From the NCBI RefSeq assembly GCF_001949145.1, contig NW_019091361.1, positions 3,479,359 through 3,543,358 on the forward strand: DNA of 64,000 bases, written 5' to 3'. Shown here piece after piece: positions 47,707 to 59,700 of this stretch. Each line of letters starts with the position of its first letter. Within the stretch, counting starts at the first letter, position 1. This DNA is from Acanthaster planci (taxonomy: Eukaryota > Echinodermata > Asteroidea > Valvatida > Acanthasteridae). The position numbers and the translations under genes are program-made. The notes below the pieces were generated by a model. It ran no database searches and was not told the origin of the DNA. It was given only the letters and a program-made list of their open reading frames with translations.

Positions 47707-50700
47707 CTGTCAGAACCAAGAAACAGAGAGAGTGACAAATGCTGCAGTGCTGAGTCAAATCCATCACAAGTCCATGCTGGTCTGTCATGAGTCATCTAGT
47801 CTTAAGGCCAAGTCACAACCATTTCAAATGACTTGACAAAAAGCATTTGTTTGTCACTGCTCACTATGTTACTTACATGTATGTGTGGTCTTGTGAAGGG
47901 ATTTGTGACTGGACTAAGGGTGGGACGTTTAAATGGAACCGCCCCTTTTAGAGGTTTGATGTGTTGAACAATCTGACGTCCATTTTTTATTGTCAACGAT
48001 GCCTGTAAAATGGAATCTGATTTTCAGACCACTTTACTGCTCGGTCATATCAAAGGAAACCATGAATTCATTAGCGGAACTTTGTGTCAACCATTTATTT
48101 TCAATAAGGGTGGGGCGTTTACACGCTTGAACGTTTAAAACGCTATTAGTTTTCAAAATGTTTTTTCAAATTATTCCCACCCTTAGACTGGACTCCTTGA
48201 AGGAGTTCTTGTGGACTCAACTGTAACACTGGAATGCAGTCTACTAGTTGCAGGATTTCTGCCACACCCAAATGTCCTTGCTGACCTGTGAAATATGGTA
48301 ACCACCGGTGTAGAGCTTTCTGCTGTGGTTCGTGAAAAAGGTTTGCTTTGTGGTACAAGAAACCATGAAACTGGGTGAAACAACCGCAGCTCCTGAAACC
48401 AGTACTGATTGCTTTGCAGTGTGACAATTCAACATCATTCACACACGGTCTGACTGGGCCCAGCTCTGGACTGCTCTTTGTCAAGAACAGCATTTCGTCC
48501 TACGTCAGTAGTCACACTGGCATTGATGCGCTGAGTAAGACTGTGTCTAAATGTTACGGCAGCAGCTGGAAATTACATGTGCACCTATGCCATCCACTGG
48601 CCGTAGCCACTGCAGCCACTTCTTATAGACTTGTGTGATACTCTCACCTGCTGCTAAGTGATTCGGACATGGCATACGGCAGGTTCATGCTAGATCAAGT
48701 ATTCACGCTGCAAATTTGCAAAAAGTTGAACACCTTTCACCTTCAGCAGATTTCACTGCAAACATTTGGCGATGTTTGCTTTCCACATTTGCCTAAAGTG
48801 TGAACCGGCCTTGAAGCTTTCCAGGCACTGTTCATCTGCCGTGGGCAGAAGTACCCTTCCTCGGTCAAAAAGAACCGTATTTGTGGGCAGAGTTTGTTTT
48901 GTTGGTAGTGACACAACCACTACGCATGTATCCCACAGTAGTTCATGAACCAACGAAGTGCATTTCGTACCAAGGGAGCCTCAATTACTAGGAAAATTGC
49001 GCCCTCTCTTGGTCCCGCTCAGGGCCCATTGCCTATTACCTTTTGGGCATTCTGGTAGATTGTGGCATCTCTGTGTGATGGCAGGCTGTTTAATACTGAC
49101 GCAGGCCATAGTGTTTGCCGCCTCTCCCGTCCCAGAGTACGTACACTGAAGTGTTCTTGTCTGTATGCCTTGTGAGCCGCAGGTTGCTGAACACTGGTGT
49201 GGCATTGTCGAAAATACAAAACCAATAAGATGGCATTCAGGAAACTAGTGAAGAGACACTTCTATGGCATTAAAACTACTTAGTGTCTCTCAATATTTAC
49301 ATATGAAAATATTCAGCCGTATTGGTTTCTGNNNNNNNNNNNNNNNNNNNNNNNNNNNNNNNNNNNNNNNNNNNNNNNNNNNNNNNNNNNNNNNNNNNNN
49401 NNNNNNNNNNNNNNNNNNNNNNNNGCTTACTCGGGTGGGACTCAAACCCACGACCTCGAGTGGTTAAGACGTCTGCACTAGTAAGCAGGAGGTCGTGGGT
49501 TCGAGTCCGAGTAAGCTTATGACTTTTTTTTTGCAAGCTCTTGAACAAGCACTGAGCATACAGTGTTTATTAATATATACGTTGGGTAAGGGCAAAACCT
49601 GTTATATAAATTGGTTTCTGTTGTTATTTAGTTTGAGTCCACTACTTTTTTCAAATAACATATGGTATTTATTATGCAGAGATCAAATGAACCGTAAACC
49701 AGTTCATGGTCCATACACAAAATAAGCACAAACATGAGTTTCTAACATCCCAGCAAACAATTCCCACTGCAAACTTGCAGCAGTTGAATTCATTTCAACT
49801 TTGACCGTGGACGAGTTTGACCTCTTATGACGTGGCATTTACCATCTGACAGATTATGAACCAGCCTTGAGTAGTAAAGATTAATGGCTGAAATTCCTGT
49901 CACACCATCAAAAAATGGTCAAGTCGGGGGCCGAGTTATTTTAACAGACTACTACACAGCTGGTTGCTGGAAGGCCTGAACTGTGACTTTGACTGATCAC
50001 TGCTGTGGAAAGAGACAATAAACGGTGTGCTTCCTGCACAACTTCCATGTGCATGGAAATTCAAGCAGTAGATCATGTGTGGAAGTTCACATTGTTGCTT
50101 CTGGTCTACGCTGGATGCTCTGTAGATATTCCACCATTGCTATGCTTCTTACAATGCGTCATCTCAAGTCAACCTAGTTCCTACTGTTTTCCAAGGCTGA
50201 GAAGTTTAAACTGTGGCTAAGAATAACAAAATCAGTGAAAGTAAAGTGCCCAGCGTCAAATGCCACATCTGTACATGGTTCTCAATGTCAACCCTTGGAA
50301 CAAAACGCGCCAAGTCGAAGCCTGTTTTGACAGTCGTAACATTGGATGAAACTTCACAGGCTTTGAAAGCAAATCACCGCAAGTAGATATAAAAAAAAAG
50401 TACTCACAGAGCTCCACTCCGAGGTCCGCCACACAGGACTGCACTGGATGTGCTGGCAAGGTTGCCGAGTTAAAGGTCTCATGGCATTGTCACACAGACT
50501 GTCTGGTATTAGCTCGCGTTGGCTGCCCTCACAGTAAACCTCTCGGAACTGACTCCCAACAAATGCTTCGGTACATTGGGCAGAACACTAATAGATGGAA
50601 ATAGAATCTTACCTGACATGTCACATCCAACAACACAGCGCATCATATACAGCCATATTCCCCAACAGTGGCCTCATATGAACAATGCATGTATACTGCT

Positions 50701-53700
50701 TGTCTCTTAATGCCACCTCATGTTTTGCATTACTTGGAGGTGCTACTTAGAGTGACATTAATGACGACAGGCCATGTGCAGCAGTTAAGTTCAAGTTCAA
50801 ATCAAGGTCTACTTTGACGGATTTCCCAGATACCGTATGCAGGTACATACGAACAAGACAAATGGAGAGATGTATAAACATGTCCATCTGGGGAGACTCA
50901 GGTAATGCTCAATAGTTTAACTTGTCAGCTGCCCTGTCAGATTGCTTATTCTTTTGTATCATGGGGGTTGCACTTCACCAAGGACAGATCCTGGGAGGAC
51001 GCAACAGGGCCATCCATCACCCCCTTTTCCAAACAAAACTGAATAGTGAAGGAATGGTCATTTCTTTGGTCTTTGTCACTTTCCTCCCTTCCAAAGGCAT
51101 CTAAAAAACCCACGAGACGTAGTCTCATCCCTGAGAAGGCTAAAGACCACAAACGATGACAAGAAAATATTTCAACATTTTTGGCCCCCTCCCCTTTGAA
51201 ATTTGGTTCAGATCTCCGGGTCCATGCGCTTACACGTACCTTTTGCCAAGACCCTGTAGCCCAGTGGGGCTCACAGCTGTGAGTGTTGCACTCCCTGGTC
51301 ATCTCCGGTGAGCCCAGTCCCTGCACCCGGCACGCCCGACCCAAGTCGGGCCTGGAGCGGCCCAGTATTGAGGTGTGCTGGCACACCACGGACCGCGTCT
51401 GGCTGCCCCCTCCACAACTGGCCGAACATGCGGTCCAGTTGCTGATGATCCACCTAGAGAAATAAAAAATCATAACAATGCACAGTTGAGCCCTTTGGAT
51501 GCAGAGATCTTCCTCTGTTGAGACATACAGCCTCATAAAAGCATACAACAGGAACATACGAATACTTGCCAAAATACTTGCACTTAAGTCTGAATCCTTC
51601 AAAGTTCCGAGTTCTCAGAGCAATACTATTCTTGTTCTTAAGGGTTAATTTCTACCACACCACATTACATTGGAAAAACTGGAAAAAGGCTCTGACCAGA
51701 ACAATGATGGAGCGCAGTTATGATCCCGCAAGTTCTCCGACCAATATTGTTTTTGTTCCGTACCACTTTATATTTTAATATTCTTGCTGGACTTGGGAAT
51801 GGCTCAATTAGAACTCTGATCAAGTGCAGTTGTGATACAAATTCAGCTTACCTGGGTCCAAAAAGCGATGGTCCAGTTCTAAGCTCCTCCAAATCTGTTC
51901 ACATAAAGAACATAACGGTTTTAAAGGCACTGTTTGAAATGTTTACGGGTTTTAAGAGCAGTAGCCTGATCACAAAACCTATACGTCATCGTAATATAGT
52001 CGTAAAAACAGAAACAGATCACTATTAGTTGTGAACACTTTAGTGCCATCACATGTGCAAGTTGAGGTGTTATTTTCTGTCACAAGGACGGTTTAATGCA
52101 CATCCAATGGAGCAGCAGTCAAGTGCACTTTGTGTCGTACAAATGTGTAAGTTACATTGAATGTACAGTTCATATTGGTGTGATGAGGTCAGCGCATTCA
52201 TGCACCAGCCACCTGTAGCCACAGTTATCCTGCCCGTCTTCCTTGAAACAAACCACTCCTAATCAAATTTCCTGGGTTGGCAAAAATCAGCTTGACACCA
52301 GTTGCATGTACTGTACATCTAATAGTATTTTAGCCAGTAGCTCATTTCTGCTTAGCTGATGTCTCTCGGTCTTGGTACAGGTACATGTTCACGCCGGGCT
52401 GCTCTTCACTGTTGTAACTGGGGTACATGTTGCAATGGGACGCTTGGGGGCACCTCATTTTCTGGAGGTGGGGACTTATTGGTTTGCTCACGGTTAAAAT
52501 ACTGACCAAGGTGCACTATCACTAGATTGTTTTCCATCTCTAATGTCTGTTGGGGAGGGGCACAGGCCTCGAGTGAGGGGGTGGATACCCCCTTTTTATA
52601 CTACTGCTGCTCTTTGAAATCTGCCCCTATGCTGTAGTCCCTTGACCCAGTATTCAAATTCCGTACCTCTGATGTGTAATGTAAACCTCTCCTTGGCTGT
52701 TCCAGCAATGCAGCTGTACACCCCCTGGTCGGCCTCCTTGACTCGTCGTATCCGCAGCGTTCCTTCTGGCAGGACCTTTGCCCTGGCGTTGCCGGTCGTG
52801 ATCTCCTGTGGCCCCCGCTGCCACCTGAGCTTGGACTTCTTGAAGTGCTTGACTGGACACTTGACCGTGACGGTCACCCCTCTGTTGACGTGGGCCGTCA
52901 TGCCCACGGTGAGGCGGAGCTTGCTCCTGAAGCCCACCTGGTGGTAGGTGGTGTGGTTAGCCAGGATTCTCGGCTCTGGAGCACCCAAAAAAAAAAGGGA
53001 GATGTGCAATTGGCATTTATTAACCAGGCAGTTATCTTATGTAAAATTCCGTAATATACAAATAAAAAAAAAGTTGTGCCATGACACATTTTTACAAGTA
53101 TATTGGTCCAGTGCGACCGGTCTACTGTTGTTATATGTCATGTTTGATTGAATGTGCACATGCTCAAATGACACAATAAATAGTGGAGTTGTCACTTTGG
53201 ACCAGTATTGTTGCTGCCACCAAGCATCTCAAAAGCCTCCAATTGACAAAACCAGGAAAAAAAATGCCAGAGATTTGGGAAAAAGGGAGGGGACGCAAAG
53301 ACTGCTGAAAACATCAACAATTTGCTGACAACGCAATGAATGGGAAGGAGTCACACCCATTGTTGCTCAGATCTCGTTCAAAGAATGAGAACCAAGGCTG
53401 TGTATTCAAGAATGATGGTGCCAGAATTGTGTGTTGCAAAGAAACCTAGTGTGCCCCTTCCACTTTCAGAAGTGGCCGGGGGTCCTACCTGTGCAGGGGC
53501 TTAGCTGGCAGAATTCTCTATGTGCCGGCTGATTGGACCTCGGGCAGAACCTGAAATCCGCCAGGGCAGTCGTTCCGTCGGGGTCTCGTCTAATGCACGT
53601 TATGGGCCTCACCTTGATACCAACACCACATGTGACTGAGCACTTGAATGGAAAAAAAACAATACTGGACATTTTCAGACTTGTTACAGGCATTTTAACA

Positions 53701-56700
53701 TGAAAAGGTTCTGCTGGGTGGTTTTGTGGGACTTTGTTGGTTGCTTAGTAGCATCTCTGTTTCAGAAACAATGAAACTGCTAAAACAGTTCAGGTAGGTA
53801 TTTTTAAGTGGTGTCATACGTTTTCTTATTTACAGTGCACAGAAAACTGAAGTGCAACTCAGCAAGAAATCAAGTCAGCCTGTGGCCGAAAAGTATCAAA
53901 AACCAACCTTTTTATAATCTAAGGAGTGGGACTAGTGGCTAGGCTATTGTCAGATATCCAGATAGCCCTGTGAAGCCACTGTTTCGAAGTCTGCATTTAA
54001 GTAAGTCAGCCAAACTCTACAATAGTCATAGTTACCAGTGTAACTGGTTGTAAGATATAAACTACTCATAACAGACCTCTGACCATTCCTGTGGTCTCCA
54101 CTCGTGCACAGGTTCACATGGTCCCATGTTGCAAGAGTCCGTGCTCAGTGGTGCCGTCAGTGGACACTGGTGCCAGTCTACTATGGACTCCACTCCGGTC
54201 TTCAGCCTTTTCTTGCAGGTGACACGTCGTGATCTGATGCCACCGTTGCAAGACTTGGAGCACTGATTCCAAAACGAAATCAGACAGAAACCAACGTGAA
54301 ACTGACTTAAATTCTAATTTGGGCGATGACATCCCATTGTTTGCAACATCCTTCAGTCTAAAACAGAAGAATCTAGTTGACACTTGGCCACTTCCCTTCT
54401 GACTTCCGACCCAGGCGTGAATCCAACCCAATCCAATACGTTCAGTGGTTTTCAAGTCCCCAACCTGGATCTGTAGATATTACCCAGAATGCCAACACAC
54501 AAACTGGAACATTTCTTCACATCTCCTCTCCGTGGGATTCTTCAGACACATAAAAAAAATTTGATAGCAAGTTCCTTTTGTAAATAAGGGATTGTCTCAA
54601 GCATAGGAACCTTCCTAATCCCATTGTAATGCTTCTTTTATGGAACACAATCTTCCTGGTGAAATTGGTATTTAGGAAGATGCTGTTCATGAGTTAGCAT
54701 GCACACATAGACCTATTCAAAAACAAGCCTTACTCTAAAAAGGAACAGTGGATGTTTCAGATTGCAACAAACATTGATCTTCTGCAGACACTCTGAGACA
54801 TTCCTACTTTTGAATAGCTCCCATGAGGAGACCAATTCCACAAAGCAACATTCTTTGGTGCAACACTCGACGCTCAGGTGCTTGCTTATGCCTATTCGTC
54901 TGGCAAAGAGTATGCACAAACACAGCAAGTATGCCTGCATGGGGACCAGGCACACAAGTATGCCTGCATGGGGACCGGGCACACAAGTACGTCTGCATGG
55001 GGACCGGGCACACAAGTATGTCTGCATGGGGACCGGGCACACAAGTATGCCTGCATGGGGACCGGGCACGCAAGTATGTCTGCATGGGGACCGGGCACAC
55101 AAGTACGTCTGCATGGGGACCGGGCACACAAGTATGTCTGCGTGGGGACCGGGCACACTGTGCCAGTGGCATTCAACAGTAGCCTCGGCCTGTTTGACCC
55201 AAGTGAGAAACAGAAAACCCAACTGACGATTGCCTCACCTCCGACCAAGTTCCTGTTTGCCAGTACGCAGGACAGTCCACCTGCCCACAGGGTACTGGAC
55301 CACTAGGCAGGGGCAGATGGTCACAGTCAGAGTCTGGCAGAACCACTGTGTTGCCCACTCCCATGGCCATGGTCTGCATGCAGAGGACTTCAAGAGGGTA
55401 CTGGCTACCACCTCCGCAGGATACCGAGCACTCCTTGTACAAGGGCACTTCCCATCTATTGGATGAAGTTAAGTAAATTTTTTGAAAGGTAAATGAAAGG
55501 TGAGCAAAATCTGCACGTGCAAGTTAGTGTTTAGGAGAACAGGCAATTTTCACTGGCCTATGTTACATAGCAATGGGCATTTGCCATCGTGGCAGGCAAA
55601 AACCGTCTACACAGAGAAAAATGCCAACGCACCATCCAGAACCAGATGGGAATGATAATGACAACCATGCATGGCAAAGGAGGTGACCATCACACCATTT
55701 GATAAAAAATGGATCGCATATATGTATTTTAGGTGAAAATGAACCACGCCATCAAATTCATAATGTACAACATACGGTTGCTAATCAAACGATTGCCCAA
55801 CGGCAATGGTAGCCTGCTCTTGAGAAAAACGGTGCGGTCACATGGTACTTTGACGTCTTTTGATTGGACCCTAATGGGTTGGGGTAGCAAACTTACGCTG
55901 GTGGACAAGGCTGGTCGTTGCAGACCCGGGTGAATATATCTGGCCTGGAGGTGATGTCGCACAGTGTGTCACTGACAGGTGTCTCCCCATCAATGTGCAT
56001 GCACTGTATCAACGACTCCTGCACGCCTGTCCAAGACAGGCATTGAAGAATGACGGAGGGAGGGAGGGAGGAGAAACAAATCAGGAATGAGTGGGATCAT
56101 ACTCGAACAGGTGCCGAACGAAGTCAGAAAATAGTTGCCCAAACCAACAATTTCAGACCACTGATGCTCATCTTAAACGCGACTGGCAAAAATAGCATCC
56201 TGCCAATGCTCTACTCAGTAGAAAGCGCTGGTATTAAAAACAGCCCCAAATCTGTATTCCCCCAACGCAGTGCTCAATGCCTTGAAAATCAGCCTCAACC
56301 TGTACACTGTTGAAAGTAGGTTGAATATTAAACATGCATCAATCTGATGAAATACTATTCAGACTCTTGCTAATCCTCTTCTGCAATACTGTCATCTTTT
56401 CACAGCAAACTGCAACTTCGCTATGGTGTAACATTACTTAATTGGTAATGTTAAGCCCCTAGTCTAGATCACTGGCAAATCTGTGGGAGATGCAAAGAGA
56501 AGGTATGGTGGCCAATATTTGTTGTTGGTATTTTGTTTAGAATTAAAAGCTACCCTTTGCTCATGGACCAACCTAAGCATGAGAGCACTGTACACTCACG
56601 AAGCACCTGCAGCCCAACCCAAAGTAATGACCGTGGCATTGTAGCAGATATTGATTAGAAATTATGACTGGTCAATAATTTTGCATAGTAGCTGACATAA

Positions 56701-59700
56701 TGCCCTTTTCATTACGGCATACAAGGTGCGGGGGGGGGGAATACTATACACAAAGTATTGTCATCTCAATTATCACTTTGTCTTCCTATGTTATGCAGGC
56801 TCACTCGGCATAAGAAAATGATGTACAGTCTAGAAATAGCCCCAGCAATGAGTGGCCATAAAAAATGCTTATAACCTTCCCCAGTTGCAATCCGGATCGA
56901 AAACTGGATGTGCCACTGAAAGCAACTATGGAGTGCTACATTTGTGTAAGTTTAGAGAATTTCTTTTTGGGGCAAGGGGAAGCACTTATACCACTCCCAC
57001 AAGACACTTACCTCCAATACACGAGGCACTGCACTCGCTGAATCCCACGTACCGCCACACAAACTGCACCTGAAGTGGGCCCCCGTCAAACTCGCTAGCG
57101 GGGACCGTGTTGTCCTCAAATTGGCTGCCGTCCTCGGGTGAGCACTCCGGTCTCTCACACTCGGCAGCGGCATCTGGTTTCTGGAGGTGGGCACACTCTG
57201 CGTCCGGCAAGTCCTTGAGCATCTGGTTGGAGGGCAGGTAGACTTTACAGCGCACTGACCTGGTGGTGGTGCCCCGGCCACAGGTGACGCTGCATGGCCC
57301 CCAGTCAGTGGCATGGTAACTGAGGAATTCAGAATAGAACGGAACCAGAGTTTTCATGTTATCCTTTTGTGGGGGTCAGGGGAGGGGAGTGTATGTGGAC
57401 TGATGGAGAGTATGATTACTACCTGGGATAAATGGGCCCTCATCCTTGAGAATACCATCAATATAATGTAGATGTTAAGTAATGTTTGCCAATCAAAGGC
57501 TTTGTGAATGTAGAGTGTCGTCCCTACACAGTGCTGGTTCATATGTGACACGACTCAACCTTACTGGACCTGTGCTTGTTTTGTAACACTCTGCAAAACT
57601 TCAATCATCCTTGATTTCTTTCTCACGCTGCCTGCTAAGTCCTGCTTTACTTCTCACCTGGGCACGGAAGATCTTTCAAATGGTTGGTTGGGGTTCTCAA
57701 GATGAATAACCATTTGGGGAGATGAGGTCTCTAGACAAGGAACGTGGGAAACAAGAACTACATCAGCTGCAGATAAAAGTTGGGCAGATGGATCAGAAAG
57801 AGTCCAAGGAAATAATAAACAGTAGATGAAAAAGAAAACCCCAAAAAACAAATAAGACAAGGAAAAAAATTGTATTTTAAAGGCAAAGTAGGCCTGTGCC
57901 TGGTACCCGGGTACCCGCCCGTTGATTTAAAAACAGGCTGGGTAGCCATTTTTCAGGCTGGGTAGCCGAAAAAAAGGAAATAAATTAGGAGCAAACATCC
58001 ACGTATAAAATGTCTGTGAAATGTCATACTGAAGGGCAAACTTGCTGAAAAATCATTGTGCCGCTGAAAACTTGGTCCCGCGGTCATACATGAAACTTCA
58101 GTTTGGAGATTGACAGTTACTTTGGTTATCCACACCGCCTGGTGTACTGCAGTTGTTTTCCTAGTTCCGGATTTTGCCTAGTTCACAAGAGCGAAAAAAC
58201 AACTAAAATTCATGGAGTGATAGGTCACTCACTACTTGTAATTTCAAATACATTTCATATTGAATAGGCATATAAACTTTTGCATCTAATGTCTGTTTTA
58301 ATAATCAAAATGATTCCTTTTTTTGTCGATTGACCAAAAACTGACAACATTTTCCCTATACTTTCGGATCGCATGGCGTTATCACGCAAAGTCGTTGCAA
58401 ACTCAACTACACAGGCGCAGCAGAAATGTATGTGACGTAATGGGTTCGTCAACTGTGCGGCGGGGGGAGCGTACTGTTGATAGTTCACTGTACAGTTGAA
58501 AAGTCGAGTCAAACATTACGCAATTTCTACTTTTTAATTCATTGGAATTCTTGGAATTTTTGATCTAATTTGCTCAACATTAAGAAATTCTGTATTAGAA
58601 AAGCAACTTTTTTACAATGGTTCTGGCTGAAAATGGATTTTTCACATGGTTCCTGTTTATTCGTGAAGAAGTTTTTGTCTCGATCCGAAACCAATCCAGA
58701 ACTAGGAAAGGTGTCGTCGTCACTCCCTGTGAGTCCAAATAAACATGTAAAAGCTTAGATTTGAAATTGAGGTATCTACAAAACACAAAGTTGATTTTGA
58801 CAATATTTCAGTCAAATTTGAGGATTTTTGTAGCTGCAATCATACTGAATAATTTTCGCGATTGGGTACTAGGAAAATTACTGTACCAAACCTATAGACT
58901 GAAAGAAATTTGTCTTCTGAGGTGGAAGCGCTGTTGATGTACACTTGCATGACCGTATTTGTAACTTTCACACCCTGTCAGCCTAAATGACTTTTGAACA
59001 GAAGTGCTAGTGCGTACTGTTTGAGTTAAGAGTGTTTTTGTCAAATAAAACAATATGAATGAAAATTACTTTATGTCGAGATCGACGACGAAGCGAGAGC
59101 GGACTTTCAGCGGTACTGAGACTCCACACGTGCGGTAAGTAGTGAACACGCACAAATTGTGCAGTTGATCAGCCTCTTATTATTAGCTGGTTACCAAAGC
59201 AATGAAGGTGCTCCATAAACCCAAAGAGTCAGAGGACCAGTTCAGTTTTTGATACCAAGAAATATGTCGTAGTCATCATTCAAACTTCAGTTTCAAAATT
59301 ACTTTTAAATTAAAGCAATATGAATTTCCTGAGTGATTCAACGGAACTGTGGATGAGGAATCGAACAAAAAAGCAGTAAGGATGTTTCCTGTATGTACAA
59401 AATCACTTCAAATTTAAGTGTTTCTTTCATTCCAAAAAAAAGGAAATGTTGACAGGTCACAATACAGTCAGTCAGTCAAATGTCGCTTGTCAAAGTACTT
59501 ATACATTAAAATCTCGACAACTCGAACCTCAGGGGAATGGAGTTATCCTAACAAAATTATTTATTAAAATAAACCCCTTTATTGTGGTACCTTCATGTGG
59601 TGAAACTTTCGTATCGCTTAGTCTTGTTAACAACGTCAAGCGCTGCACATAGTCCTATTTTTTTCATTTGGGCTTCCTTATGTGTGGTCTCATGACCTTT

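Noticed and set aside
48146-48493. Minus-strand 115-codon frame with RPCVNDV...HC...SCGC, at first read as the PLAC domain
   Set aside because: The true PLAC domain with the CC-x2-C ending and stop is at 47606-47706 and joins the last TSP1 exon directly in phase. The frame lacks the Cys-Cys pair and good splice sites.
49425-49516. Functional tRNA-Ser gene
   Set aside because: The outer arms pair with each other rather than forming an acceptor stem, and the anticodon loop has eight bases. A tRNA-derived repeat fits better.
54927-55158. CRISPR-like array
   Set aside because: The units are contiguous without spacers and the locus is in an animal intron.
54713-55306. Six overlapping long frames resembling repeat proteins
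   Set aside because: They are produced by the 29-bp minisatellite, which is nearly stop-free on both strands. No frame is favoured and the repeat is intronic.
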